Shown here: piece after piece, positions 25,198-35,503 of the stretch
How the letters are laid out: the number at the start of each line of letters is the position of its first letter
Numbering within the stretch: position 1 is the stretch's first letter
Source: JBKBKC01 sp046294265
GTDB taxonomy: Bacteria; Pseudomonadota; Alphaproteobacteria; Rhodobacterales; Rhodobacteraceae
NCBI GenBank assembly: GCA_046294265.1
Contig: JBKBKC010000011.1
Location: forward strand, 87,268-151,267
DNA length: 64,000 nucleotides
Direction of reading: 5' to 3'
Notes under the pieces: model-generated
Database searches by the model: none
What the model saw: the letters and a program-made list of their open reading frames with translations, nothing else
Told to the model about the DNA's origin: nothing
Program-made: the position numbers and the translations under genes

Positions 25198-28100
25198 TCA
25201 GCCGACCCCGATTCCAGCCTTGTCGAGCGCCGCGGCGAGCTTTGCCGCGACATCTGGCGGCGCGAACTCACCGTCAGCGAACTCCACTGCCACCCGGAAC
25301 CGAAGCGTGAGATTACCCGCCGCGGCCAGCACGTCGCCCATGCCTTCCACGAGCTCAGTAAGCTGGCTGCTGTCGAGGACGGCTTCGCGGAACGCCGCCT
25401 TCGGCTTGGGCCCTGGGGCCTGGTCTTCCGCGAACTCTTGCTGCTTCGCCTCGCCGTTGGCTTTTGGCGCTTCAGGCAAGCCGATCTGGACGGCAGCGGC
25501 TTCATGCGGTTGGCAAGGCCACGCCACGCCCCCAGGGATCACTCGGATAAAGCCGGAGTTCATCGCCGCGGTAACCGCAGTCTCAACAAGCTTCCAAGGC
25601 AGCGAGATGACCCCGCGCTGAGCAGCCAATGCCTGCTCGATCGAATGTACCGAGGCCTTGCCATCGGTCCATGCATCCGGGAGCGCTTCCGGCGTCAGCG
25701 AGGACACACTGATGGGATCCGGCGGTGCCCGCAGGACCGCCGTCTTCGAGACGATGCCGACGGGCGGCGTATCTCCCCAGACCGAAGCCGCGCCACTGGT
25801 GATCCAGACGGTCCCGTTCTTCACGGCCGCACTCACCGCGTCCAGTACCTTCGCCTCCGGGCATCGCGGGATCGGCTTCTGTTCCGTCCAGCCCTCATCC
25901 GGATGGTCGATGGTGAGGGTATGGCCATCGAAGTAGGAAACCAAGTCAGCGATCTTCAGGCCGTTCTTCCAGTCGAGCCCTTCCAGCTTCCCTGGCGCCA
26001 GCAGAGACGGGTCCAGGGCATCCAGGACAGCCGCACTGTTCTGCACGGCCTCGAGCGCATCATCAGCGAGAGCGGCCTCATCGATCGGCATGCGCCACCA
26101 TGTCCGCGCACTGCCGTCAGGCCGTGGCAACGACAGCACATACAGTCCTTGTCCACAGCCATTGGAAACCGTGTCCAGCAGGTCCTTGCGTCGAAGCATC
26201 TTCGGCAGCTTCGGCCGCTCCGCGAAGGCGCCGACAATAGTCTTCACCCTCCGCCGATCTTCGTCCTCGCGCCACAGGTCGAATCCGCTGGTCGATCCCG
26301 GCAAGATCGCGTCAGGTGTAAGGGGCAGGTCGGTGATGCGGGACTTAGCATCCTCTTTGATTGTCTGGAACAGAGGCTTAGTGGTGTCCACCGTCACCTT
26401 GAAGGCGTGCACCACGTCATCCGTGCCGCGGGTGACGACGATGCAGTAGGCCTGACGGACCGCGCCAGCGATGTCCTTCTTCGAGCCCATGATCTCGCTG
26501 TCCAACTTCGACGAGCGCACAGGATCGATGGGCTGGCCGGACAAGAGGCTCTTCACCTCAAGCCAGGCGAGATGGTCCTTGACCTTCTCTTGGGCGATAG
26601 CAAGGCCGCTGCGATCGGGAGCGGCGATGACAATGGCGTTCTTGGCAGCGCGGGGATTCTGTGGCCCCGTCACCTCCTCACAGAAACGGACTGCCAGCGC
26701 CGAGGGTTTGCCGGACTCAGACTGCGCACTCGGGCCGAGGATGACGTAGCGGAATTCGCCGTCGCTCGGCACTTGATCCGCACCGGTCGGCAGCTTGTGC
26801 ACCTTGGCGCCAAGCGCCGTGGCACCGGCATCGAGCCATTTGGCAGCCTTGATCTCATCGAGGAGCATGTCATCCACGGCTGTCTTGGGGACGCGGTTGA
26901 CCTTCGCCTCATCGTGCATCTGCTTCAGGTTCGGCTGAAAGCCGAGTCGCCAAGTCTTCGGCAGGCCGCGGCTACCATCCGGCCGCTTATCGGCGCTCTC
27001 CAGGTGAACCTCATCGAGGAACCAGGACCGCTCCGCCCAAGCCTGGATTCCCTTCTCCAACGCGATCCGGTCGGGTTTGGCCGCCCCGGTCAGGGCGTAC
27101 AGGTCGGTGATCCTTGCGTGGTTCGGGCCCTGCGGCTGGGAGTGCAAGAAGGTGCCTATGACCGCCTGCTCAACCTCGCGACTGGCCAGTGCCGGTAGCT
27201 GATCCTGCGCCTCGCGTGCAAAGCGCAACTCACCCTGCAGGATGGCGACCCAGTCCATCGGCTGACCATCTACGCCATCGAGCCGTGCCACCCCGGCCAA
27301 ATCCCCAAGCGCAGAGGAGAGCTTCTCCTCGCCGTTCTTCGCCAGCAGGATCGAGGCCCCGGCGAGGGGCGCGGTATCCCACGGTTCCGCATCGCGGAGC
27401 GCAACGGCGAAGGTGCGCAAAACGCCACGGGTACGCTGGAACAGCGGTAGGCCGCTCGTCCAGCGGGTATAGAACACCTCCATTATGGCCGGATCAAAGG
27501 GGAAGCTGGCGAGGTACTGCTTCTCGCGCTCGTCGCGCTGCTTCGGCGTCTTCGCGAACTCCGGATCCAGCGCCGAGAGCGCCTTCACCACCGCCTGAAC
27601 ATTCGGCTTGAAGGCGTTCGGATCCTTGGTCGTCTCCGGGTCCAGAAGGCGGCGACGCAGGATCTCGGCAACGTCGTCCTTGCCGACTGGCATGAAAGGC
27701 TCATCTTCCTTTCGTCCCATGATGTTCGCCATGTCCGAAAGAAGCTGTCGGCCGAAGGCGTCGTCGCGCTTCGGATCGCTGGCAAGCAACGACACGATCA
27801 GGGACGCCGTGTTCACCTTCGAGACGGCCTGAGTGAGCGACTGGAGAAAGTTTAGGAACTGCTCACGGAACTGCTGGCCCGTCACCGGGTCCTTCGCCTT
27901 CTCGCCGGCGTACATCAGCACTTCGTCGAAGAGGATCAGCGTCGCCAGGCCCTCCTTGCCCGGCATCTGCAACACCTTCTCAATGAGCAGGTCCCGCGGC
28001 GGCGAGTCGCGCTCAGCGTCCTTGCCGTCAGCGTGGATTGCGCACAGGCCGTCTGCACCAGCCAACTGGAAGGCGATGACGCTCCAGGGGTGCTTCAGCA

Positions 28101-28566
28101 TCCGCTCCTCGCCCGAGGGGCTGAGGACCGGGATGCCGGCTTCGACGTCCAGCTTGTCGAAGCAGACGGCCGCGATGCGGGCCTTTGGCGGCTCACCGCC
28201 CATCGCCGCCTTGAACTCCTGCACCGCGGGCAAGCTGGGCAGCGCTGCCGGGTCGCGGAACATATGCGTCAGCGTGACCAGTGTGTGGGTCTTGCCGCCG
28301 CCATAGGTGAGTTCAAGCTGACGTATTGCCTTGTCACTTTTCCCGCGCAGTCGCTCCGCAGTTGCCGCAGCGATGTCACGTTGGGCACTGGTTGCATAGC
28401 TGAGCGAGAAGAACTTCTCGGGGTTCTCATAGATCGGTCGCTTGCCGGTGTGGTTGACCACATCGAACAGGTCGGCGGCGAACTCCTGCAATGAGAGCGC
28501 GCCCGTCCGAACATCATCTCGGACGCGAACGATTTGGCTCCAGGGTTTTGCGGCAGTGCCAGACAT
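25198..28566 (-). CDS. DUF499 family ATPase (Hma-type anti-phage ATPase)
   Basis: 1122 residues. The N-terminus reads VRVRDDVRTGALSLQEFAAD, typical of DUF499 proteins. A P-loop-like LELTYGGGKTHTL is near residue 89 and a Walker B segment TLILFDEVLMYAG near residue 210, so it is probably an AAA-type ATPase. The C-terminal 100 residues are a separate small domain with a beta-rich pattern. It is the last gene of a leftward operon helicase-methylase-ATPase with 18 bp from the methylase. DUF499 partners with DUF1156 methyltransferases in defence loci. The exact mechanism is not known to me. Confidence 0.85.
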   Translation of the reverse strand: MSGTAAKPWSQIVRVRDDVRTGALSLQEFAADLFDVVNHTGKRPIYENPEKFFSLSYATSAQRDIAAATAERLRGKSDKAIRQLELTYGGGKTHTLVTLTHMFRDPAALPSLPAVQEFKAAMGGEPPKARIAAVCFDKLDVEAGIPVLSPSGEERMLKHPWSVIAFQLAGADGLCAIHADGKDAERDSPPRDLLIEKVLQMPGKEGLATLILFDEVLMYAGEKAKDPVTGQQFREQFLNFLQSLTQAVSKVNTASLIVSLLASDPKRDDAFGRQLLSDMANIMGRKEDEPFMPVGKDDVAEILRRRLLDPETTKDPNAFKPNVQAVVKALSALDPEFAKTPKQRDEREKQYLASFPFDPAIMEVFYTRWTSGLPLFQRTRGVLRTFAVALRDAEPWDTAPLAGASILLAKNGEEKLSSALGDLAGVARLDGVDGQPMDWVAILQGELRFAREAQDQLPALASREVEQAVIGTFLHSQPQGPNHARITDLYALTGAAKPDRIALEKGIQAWAERSWFLDEVHLESADKRPDGSRGLPKTWRLGFQPNLKQMHDEAKVNRVPKTAVDDMLLDEIKAAKWLDAGATALGAKVHKLPTGADQVPSDGEFRYVILGPSAQSESGKPSALAVRFCEEVTGPQNPRAAKNAIVIAAPDRSGLAIAQEKVKDHLAWLEVKSLLSGQPIDPVRSSKLDSEIMGSKKDIAGAVRQAYCIVVTRGTDDVVHAFKVTVDTTKPLFQTIKEDAKSRITDLPLTPDAILPGSTSGFDLWREDEDRRRVKTIVGAFAERPKLPKMLRRKDLLDTVSNGCGQGLYVLSLPRPDGSARTWWRMPIDEAALADDALEAVQNSAAVLDALDPSLLAPGKLEGLDWKNGLKIADLVSYFDGHTLTIDHPDEGWTEQKPIPRCPEAKVLDAVSAAVKNGTVWITSGAASVWGDTPPVGIVSKTAVLRAPPDPISVSSLTPEALPDAWTDGKASVHSIEQALAAQRGVISLPWKLVETAVTAAMNSGFIRVIPGGVAWPCQPHEAAAVQIGLPEAPKANGEAKQQEFAEDQAPGPKPKAAFREAVLDSSQLTELVEGMGDVLAAAGNLTLRFRVAVEFADGEFAPPDVAAKLAAALDKAGIGVG

Positions 28567-28584
28567 TGTTGTTCTCCCGTTCGA

Positions 28585-31500
28585 TCAGAGAAGTAGCGAC
28601 TGGGCCGGCGAAGACACGCCGGCGCGGGACCGCAGGTGGTTGCTGATGGATTCGAGGATCGGGGCCTCGTCGCCTTTTCCGTCGCGATTGGCGAGCTCGA
28701 TGAGAGCCTGGATGAGCAGCGCGAAAAGCGCATCGCGCGCCAGCCCGGCCTGATCGAGGAAAGCGTTCACTTTCGTGACGTCACCGGCCTTCCAGAGCTG
28801 CATCAGGCGATGCGCCCGGTCGATCAGAGGCACAGGGCGACCGCCAATGCCTTCGAGGCCAAGGGGCTTGCGCTTGCGCTGGTCCCAGCGCCGCAGTCGG
28901 ACCTTGCTGCCCGTGCCTTCGCTCTCAGGTGCCTCATCCGCCTCGGCGCCGTCTTCATCCTCGTCATCTTCGACGACCTCGGCATTCCCGCCTGTGCGGG
29001 CAAGTATCTCGTAACGATCGGCAAGCTCGGCGTCGGAGAGACCGCATGACATCGCATAAAGGATACAGCCGCCGATCGGCGCTTCCGCCATCCCGAAGCT
29101 GTCGCGGTGAAGGATGTAGTAGGTGGTGACGTCGTCGAGGCCGCCGGGATCGTCGCCCCCGGTCTCGGAGGGCTTCAGCACTCTGCCGACAGCGAACTCG
29201 ACGACCAGCCGGCGAACCTCGCGCAGGAACTCTGCCACTGGCAGCGGCTCGGGCTGGCCGGTTGTGGAGGTCTCGCGACGCACCACCGGGTGACGACTGT
29301 AGGCTTCCAGTGCCGGGCCGGTGGCGGCCCAGACGAAGTCTGGCCCCCGGATGCCCGCATCCCAGAAGCGATGCATCTGCGTGCGAATCTTCTCGCGCAT
29401 CTCCTCCAGCACCGGGGCCGCGAAGCCAGGGCGTGCAGTAGAGGGACGCTTTCGGCATACCAGCCAAACCGACGAAGATAGAGCTGCGGACGACTGGGCA
29501 CGCGTGCGATTACCCATTTCAGTCTGAATCGGAAGGCTTCCATCAACTACAAAGCCTGCCCTGATCAATGCTCCAACGAGAGTCTCCCATGCATCCGGAC
29601 TCTTGTTGGCAAATACGATAACGAGGATGCCATTTGGCCGCAGAGCGGTGTGACACCTGCGAAACACCGCAGCCATCCCATCTTCGAAATTCTTTTTTGA
29701 TGCGGCCTTGTCTCCTCCGAAGCGACTAGCGTCGTCAATTAGCTCACCATCGGCTTCTTCGTGGTCCCACTTTGGCCCGATAGGCAAGGCGAAAGCATCA
29801 TCTACCTCTTCAGATATCCCCTTAATGCTCCGTCGAAGCCAAATGTAGAAGAAGTCCATAAGATCAGAGTAAGGAATCGCATCGTAATACGGTGGGTCTG
29901 TGATGATTGCATCGTATTCACCCGAAATCGCTAGCGCGCTAGCGCGATCAACTTTAGGTCGTATCTGTCCACTTCCGGCGCTTGCAGTGTGCTCAGCGCA
30001 TTTCGCCACCCACTCTATCTGCCCCGAGAACGATCCTGTTGAGTCTCCGGTCGGGCAGGATTCCGAGAAATCCCAGCTGATCGGCAGGCGATAGCCACTG
30101 AAAGTGTTCGCGATCTTCTCGTAGCCAACATCCCAGTGCGTTATGCTGCTACTACGGTCAGCAATCCGATCAACGGCCATCGCAAGCAATGCCCATATTC
30201 CTTCATGCCAATCGTTCGAGTAACCTAGTGTTTTGAGCTCATTCGGCACCTTCCTCACAATCTTCACGAAGGTTGCCAGGGTAATCAACTGCCTTGACGT
30301 GAAGATGTCAGTCCAACGAGTGAGCCCATACTGTGGGGGAGTGAATGGGGATCCTCCACCCGTTCGGCTGCCTCCAACTGGAATCTCCTCAATAGGTACG
30401 GAAAATGGTATCGCCGCGAAGGCTTCCGCCACTTCTTCCTGACGACAAATGGAGGCGGCAATCTCTGTGTCAGTCGGGCGGCGATACTCTTTTCCGCTCA
30501 CCCCATCTACAACAACGGCTGTCATTACCGCGCCAAGATTGCCGCGTGTTGCTTCGTACCTGATGTCATCTTTTTTGTTTAGAGCATTGCAACAAGGACA
30601 TGCGACGCTCGAACCTGACATGGTGCCGCCACCGACCACCTTATCAGCGGCCTTGCGTTGTGCTGCGTTGCCAATGGGCACTGGCACATCTGCCCTTATG
30701 GTGAAGTCAACACCATCACGGGCGGCATTCACGGCCATTTCAAGAACGACTCGTTTGCTTTCCTTTTTGCATAGCCACCGCGTTTTCAGCAGCGGAATGG
30801 TCGCTCGACATGACTTGCATGGTACTGTTCTTGCCCAAAGATAAGCCACCGTTGGCTTTGCGATCCAACGCGGCGTTCTCGGGTCCTGCAGGTCAGCTGC
30901 GCTCAGGCCCGCATTTAGTGACGCAACTGCATCTTCCATCGGCACATCGTGCGGAAGCAGGTGCAACGGCTTGGGCTCGACCTCTGTCGCAGGGTCCAGA
31001 CTTTGCCACTGCGCATAGGTCGGGTAGCGCTCTGCCAGTTCACTCCGCGCTTCTTCGAGAACCCAAAGGCCCCAGGCGCGGACCTGCCAGCCCAGTCCGG
31101 CCCGCTCCCACGGGTGATCCGCATCGTCCAGCAGATCCTTTTCGACCGCCTCGCCCCGGCCATGCGCAGTCATGCGGGCCACGGCCTGATCAAGCCATCG
31201 CCCCTTGAGGCCCTGTGCCTTCAGGAAGGACGTCGCGAAGGCGGGATCTCGCAGGGCGTGTGCCGGCAAGGGCATCGTTTGGCCGGAGAGGCGCTGCGGA
31301 TACTCCAGCGTGCATTTCAGGATGAACCAGGCCACCGGATTGATATCGTTCGCCACCACCTCGCAGCCGAGCCGCATGGCCTCCAGCGGGATTGCCCCTC
31401 CGCCTGCAAAGGGATCAAGGACGCGCGGAGCCCGGCCACCGTGGGCAGCACGGATCTGCTCCCGAAACCACGCCATGTCCGGCACGTTCTCCTGACCCCA

Positions 31501-31806
31501 CCAGAGAACACCTCCATCGCCCTCGACTTTCGTCGAGTCGACCTTCTTGCCTGCTTCGGCTTTTGTTTGCTTCTTTAGCTTCAGTGATCCGCCAAGCCGT
31601 CGCACGAGGGTTCTGCGTGCCTCGTCGTCGCCAGGGTCCGGTAGAAGTGCTGCGGCAATCGCTGCCCGAGACGCTGCAAGAGGTCGCCGTGCTGGCCAAA
31701 GGTGAAGCGTCGAGATGTGGCCATGCCGCATGTTCTTTTCATGCAAAGAGGCAGCGGACGCTTGGCGCAACGGAAATGCTGTTTCAATAAGTCTCTTGTC
31801 AGCCAT
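28585..31806 (-). CDS. DUF1156 domain-containing DNA methyltransferase
   Basis: 1073 residues. The N-terminal DUF1156 segment (RLIETAFPLRQASAASLHEK, then HISTLHLWPARRPLAASRA) is followed by the SAM-binding motif VLDPFAGGGAIPLEAMRLG near residue 132. Two cysteine clusters at about residues 325-405 (CKSC and CPCC) may bind zinc. The amino-methylating motif DPPYYDAIPYSDLMDFFYIW is near residue 636. The C-terminal region contains an acidic linker (EDDEDEDGAEADEA). The large insertions between motifs are normal for this group. It lies 6 bp after the helicase gene. Known relatives are the methylase arm of helicase-methylase-ATPase systems; the target site is unknown. Confidence 0.88.
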   Translation of the reverse strand: MADKRLIETAFPLRQASAASLHEKNMRHGHISTLHLWPARRPLAASRAAIAAALLPDPGDDEARRTLVRRLGGSLKLKKQTKAEAGKKVDSTKVEGDGGVLWWGQENVPDMAWFREQIRAAHGGRAPRVLDPFAGGGAIPLEAMRLGCEVVANDINPVAWFILKCTLEYPQRLSGQTMPLPAHALRDPAFATSFLKAQGLKGRWLDQAVARMTAHGRGEAVEKDLLDDADHPWERAGLGWQVRAWGLWVLEEARSELAERYPTYAQWQSLDPATEVEPKPLHLLPHDVPMEDAVASLNAGLSAADLQDPRTPRWIAKPTVAYLWARTVPCKSCRATIPLLKTRWLCKKESKRVVLEMAVNAARDGVDFTIRADVPVPIGNAAQRKAADKVVGGGTMSGSSVACPCCNALNKKDDIRYEATRGNLGAVMTAVVVDGVSGKEYRRPTDTEIAASICRQEEVAEAFAAIPFSVPIEEIPVGGSRTGGGSPFTPPQYGLTRWTDIFTSRQLITLATFVKIVRKVPNELKTLGYSNDWHEGIWALLAMAVDRIADRSSSITHWDVGYEKIANTFSGYRLPISWDFSESCPTGDSTGSFSGQIEWVAKCAEHTASAGSGQIRPKVDRASALAISGEYDAIITDPPYYDAIPYSDLMDFFYIWLRRSIKGISEEVDDAFALPIGPKWDHEEADGELIDDASRFGGDKAASKKNFEDGMAAVFRRCHTALRPNGILVIVFANKSPDAWETLVGALIRAGFVVDGSLPIQTEMGNRTRAQSSAALSSSVWLVCRKRPSTARPGFAAPVLEEMREKIRTQMHRFWDAGIRGPDFVWAATGPALEAYSRHPVVRRETSTTGQPEPLPVAEFLREVRRLVVEFAVGRVLKPSETGGDDPGGLDDVTTYYILHRDSFGMAEAPIGGCILYAMSCGLSDAELADRYEILARTGGNAEVVEDDEDEDGAEADEAPESEGTGSKVRLRRWDQRKRKPLGLEGIGGRPVPLIDRAHRLMQLWKAGDVTKVNAFLDQAGLARDALFALLIQALIELANRDGKGDEAPILESISNHLRSRAGVSSPAQSLLL

Positions 31807-31812
31807 TCTTCA

Positions 31813-34800
31813 TCAGTCCTTCTCGGCCTTGGCGCGGATATCCCCGGCCGTGAATGTCATCCCGCCCTTTGCTGCGCCCAGCAAACGGGTAAATGGATCC
31901 TGAACCCGAAGCAGTATCGGCTTCGGTGTCGCGCAGTCGAGTACAACATAGAGCCAGTAACGTTCGCCGAGATTTGCGGCTTTGGCCCATTCGTTCTGGG
32001 TCATGAAGACCTCGCCACGATCGGCGCGCCCCTTCACCTCAATGCAACGAACCGCGTCAGCCGGACGCGCGGAAAGCAGGTCGAAGCCGGGGAAGTCCGA
32101 CAGGCCGGCAGCACGTGCGCGCGCTGCGGTCGAGACATCACGCACGCGGGCAGCGGCGCTCTCCTCATGCGCCATCGCCAGCTTCACTGCGACGGCCTCG
32201 ACCTCTGCATCGAAGCGCATCGCGTCCTCGGCATCGATCGAAGGGACAATCAGTGCGTGTGCAATGAAGCGCACCGGCCCTAGCGCGACTTGGCTGGGCT
32301 CCGCGCGGATCGCGGCGAGGCGCGCCTCCCGCACCTTCGACAACGCAGAATGGCGGGTCTTCACCAGTTCGAGCTGCTCGGCGGCCTGCTTCCGACCGTC
32401 CTGCGCTGCGGCGCGAAGCCGATTGCGCGCGCGCAGCAGCTCGGCGTCCTGCCGGTTGAAGCCGGCCTTCACCAGGTCCAGGCGCTGAGGCAGATCGGCC
32501 TCGATCGCGTCGCGGTGCAAGGCCACCAGGCTCGCGCCCGCCACATCGTTCAGCCATTCGCCAGCCTCGCGGAGCAGCCGGAGGCATTCGCGACCGACCG
32601 GATATGCCCCGGGCTTCACACCCGTCGCACCGCGCAGCAGGAGAAGCCGTTCGACCGGGCATTCCATTATCGTGCCATCGGCCTCCTGCCGAAGGCCAAC
32701 CAAGCGGTGCTCCAGCACATCCTCACCACCGGGACCGCGGCGTAGGATGGTGAGCGTCGCCATGTGGAAAAGCGACGCTTCCTTCGCGTGAGGGTCCACG
32801 AAGGCAGCACCACGCAGAGCATCTGGACCAAAGCGTTCCTGGACCTCGCCCGAGATCGCGTCGAACACCGGCTCACCGGGGTGAAGCCAGATCGCGTCCT
32901 CGCCGAAGGCGGGGCGACGAACCATCAGGCGTTGGCGCGCCGCAGACGGGTAGATCTCGATCTCCGGCGCAATGGCGTCCATCGCGCCCTGGCGCTTCAC
33001 GGTGAAGCGGAACCCTGAAGCGGCATCGCCCTGCATACCAAGACCCAGCAGGGGCGCAGAGAGCTCGACGAGCCGTTGGACGTAGCCGGGCATGAGCCTG
33101 AGGTAGCGCTCACGCTCAATATCCTCGCGCATCGCCGGCAGACTGGCCTTCACCTCTCCGCCCGGCCCGAACAGCGCGTGTTCCTTCGCCTCGATGGCGC
33201 GGACCTGCTCAATGGTCAGAGCTCCTTCAATGCCATCGGCGACATCCTCGCCACGGATGGCAGCGTCCAGGTAAGACTTGAGGGACACATTCTCGAACAG
33301 CCGCCCGATGACGTCGAAGACCTTGTCGGAGCCGAGCTCCTTGCGGATTGTCTCCATCTTGTCGAGCAGGGTCTTCATGACGTTGCCCTCACGCGTCTTC
33401 CACGCGACCAAGTTCGCGATGTAGACAGCGTCTTTCTTCTGGCCGTACCGATGTATTCGGCCCATGCGCTGCTCGAGGCGAGCAGGATTCCAGGGCACGT
33501 CGTAGTTCACCATCAACCAGCAGAACTGGAGGTTTACGCCTTCGCCGGCAGCGTCGGTGCCGATCAGATACTTGGCGCCGCCATCCCCTATGGGCTTCCG
33601 GAAGAACTCGACTTGGCGGTCGCGCTCCACGTAGTCCATGGCGCCGTGGAGCTGCGCCACCTGGCCTGCGAAGCCGAGCCGCTCCAACTCCTCGGTAAGG
33701 AAGTTCGCGGTATCCCGATGCTCGGTGAAGACCAGCATCTTCTCCTCGGCGAAGCGCGGGTCCTTCATCGTTTCGAGGAGCCTCGAGAACTTCGAGTCGC
33801 GGCCAGCGTCGAGCAGATCCTGTGCCATCTGGCGCAAGCTAAGGACACGGTCGCGCTCCATGATCAGGTCGGCCAAGTTCTCCGTGACCAGCGCGCCTAG
33901 GGTCTCGGTTTCGCTTGCCTCGACCGCTTCAACGCCATCGCCAGCATCGTCATCCGCCGTTGCAGCGGCGAAAAGGTCGAGCTCGTTGCTCTCGGCCTTC
34001 TTCTGCAGTTCCCGCTGAGCACGCCGCACTGCCTCGAGGCCGTTCTCCTCGATTGCCTTGATGGCCGCTGAGAGCTTGTCGGCGCGGCGGTCGAAGGAGC
34101 GCTTCAGCGCAAAGGTCGAGGAGGCAAGGCGCCTTTGGAAAACCGCCATGGCAAGTCGGGCGGCGGAGCGGTTCAGCGTGGATGCCTTGTTGTAAATGTC
34201 GCGAATGTACTTGCTGGTCTCGTCGTACAGCTCCTGCTCACTGCCTGCCCCCTGCGACAGGTCGAAGCCCAGCGTGTCGCAATTTCTTTGCGGATAAAGA
34301 GGGCTTCCGTCGAGCTTGACCATCTCCTCTTTGGTGCGGCGAATGAAGTGGCGGGCGCGGCGCTCGGCCGGGAATTCAGCCAGCGCCTCCGGCGTGCTGA
34401 GCGCGTCCGGCTCCAGCAATCGCCACAGCGCGAAATAAGGATATGGCTTCCCCATGTGCGGAGTAGCGGTGAGCAGCATGATCGACTGCGGCGCCCAGCC
34501 GAGCTGAAACTCCGGATCCTCTGAGACGATCCCCGCGAGCGCCTCTGCCATGCGGTAGCGGGCGGTCTTGCGCACTGTCATGTCGATCGGGTCGCGATCG
34601 GCCGACAGCTTATGCGCCTCGTCGAATACCACGAGGTCGTAGCCGTGGCCCGCGAGGCCGGCTTCGCGGAGCCGGGCGAAGGTGCCCTTCGAGCGAAGCG
34701 TATCGAGACTGACGATGGTGAAATCAGCGTCGGGCTCCATGAATGGGTTGCCCTTCGCCGCTTCACTGCCGCGGATGATGCGCGCCTGGATCCGGAACAG

Positions 34801-35349
34801 CGTCCGCATCTCACGCTGCCAGTTGCCGACCAGTCCGGCAGGGGGAATCACGAGTACGCGCTGGATCAGCCGCCGGGAGAGCAGTTCGCGAATCGCCAGA
34901 CCGGTCATAATGGTTTTGCCCGCGCCAGCGTCATCAGCGAGCAGAAATCGGATCGGCCAAGACTTCAGAATGCGGTCGTAGACCGCGACGCGCTGGTGCG
35001 GCAGCGGGTCAATCAGCGAGATTTCGGTGGCGAAGGTCGGGCTCGCGAGATGGCCGCAGGACAGGCGGGCGGCTTCGGCCACAGCCGCTACGGCCTCAGG
35101 ATCTGCCCCAAAATCGAGTTGATGATGGCCGCCCGCGGACTGGTCGATTGTTCCCGCAGGGGCGAGTTCCTGGCACTGGAGCTCCTCAATCCTTGCCCAG
35201 GCGAGCTCGGTCGGGTCGTTCTGTCCGTTCTCCCAGCGGCTGATGGTAATCGGGGATACACCAACCAGCGCGGCGAACTCCGGCTGCTTCAGCCTCATAC
35301 TACGGCGTAGCGTCTTGATCCGCTGCTGGTAGTCGAAGGGGATTGGCAT
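31813..35349 (-). CDS. SNF2-family helicase with N-terminal HTH and C-terminal DUF3883
   Basis: 1178 residues. An XRE-type HTH spans residues 8-55 (SMRLKQPEFAALVGVSPITI, then SRWENGQNDP). The SNF2 core has motif I LLADDAGAGKT near residue 141, motif II VVFDEAHKL near 243, the motif III-like LLTATPHMGKPY near 300 and the helicase C motif LEQRMGRIHRYGQ near 630. The C-terminus (AVRCIEVKGRADRGEVFMTQ, then NEWAKAANLGERYWLYVV) is a DUF3883-like, nuclease-fold related domain. It is the first gene of the three-gene operon. The HTH is at the native N-terminus, so it may repress its own promoter or read DNA. Confidence 0.9.
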   Translation of the reverse strand: MPIPFDYQQRIKTLRRSMRLKQPEFAALVGVSPITISRWENGQNDPTELAWARIEELQCQELAPAGTIDQSAGGHHQLDFGADPEAVAAVAEAARLSCGHLASPTFATEISLIDPLPHQRVAVYDRILKSWPIRFLLADDAGAGKTIMTGLAIRELLSRRLIQRVLVIPPAGLVGNWQREMRTLFRIQARIIRGSEAAKGNPFMEPDADFTIVSLDTLRSKGTFARLREAGLAGHGYDLVVFDEAHKLSADRDPIDMTVRKTARYRMAEALAGIVSEDPEFQLGWAPQSIMLLTATPHMGKPYPYFALWRLLEPDALSTPEALAEFPAERRARHFIRRTKEEMVKLDGSPLYPQRNCDTLGFDLSQGAGSEQELYDETSKYIRDIYNKASTLNRSAARLAMAVFQRRLASSTFALKRSFDRRADKLSAAIKAIEENGLEAVRRAQRELQKKAESNELDLFAAATADDDAGDGVEAVEASETETLGALVTENLADLIMERDRVLSLRQMAQDLLDAGRDSKFSRLLETMKDPRFAEEKMLVFTEHRDTANFLTEELERLGFAGQVAQLHGAMDYVERDRQVEFFRKPIGDGGAKYLIGTDAAGEGVNLQFCWLMVNYDVPWNPARLEQRMGRIHRYGQKKDAVYIANLVAWKTREGNVMKTLLDKMETIRKELGSDKVFDVIGRLFENVSLKSYLDAAIRGEDVADGIEGALTIEQVRAIEAKEHALFGPGGEVKASLPAMREDIERERYLRLMPGYVQRLVELSAPLLGLGMQGDAASGFRFTVKRQGAMDAIAPEIEIYPSAARQRLMVRRPAFGEDAIWLHPGEPVFDAISGEVQERFGPDALRGAAFVDPHAKEASLFHMATLTILRRGPGGEDVLEHRLVGLRQEADGTIMECPVERLLLLRGATGVKPGAYPVGRECLRLLREAGEWLNDVAGASLVALHRDAIEADLPQRLDLVKAGFNRQDAELLRARNRLRAAAQDGRKQAAEQLELVKTRHSALSKVREARLAAIRAEPSQVALGPVRFIAHALIVPSIDAEDAMRFDAEVEAVAVKLAMAHEESAAARVRDVSTAARARAAGLSDFPGFDLLSARPADAVRCIEVKGRADRGEVFMTQNEWAKAANLGERYWLYVVLDCATPKPILLRVQDPFTRLLGAAKGGMTFTAGDIRAKAEKD

Positions 35350-35503
35350 AGATCGCTCCTAGCTCGGAGTTGAAACTTAGCGCTTGATAAGTCGGGATGC
35401 AAGAGGCGTGATGCGTCAGATGTTAAAATGTGACTCCGCCATGATGCGGATGGCGAGGCGCAGCAATGCTTAGTTAGTGGCGACAACTCGACCCGGCACC
35501 GCC

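Noticed and set aside
25438..27198. 586-codon plus-strand frame opposite the DUF499 gene
   Set aside because: Shadow; composition is uneven and no family is visible, whereas the minus frame has P-loop and Walker B motifs.
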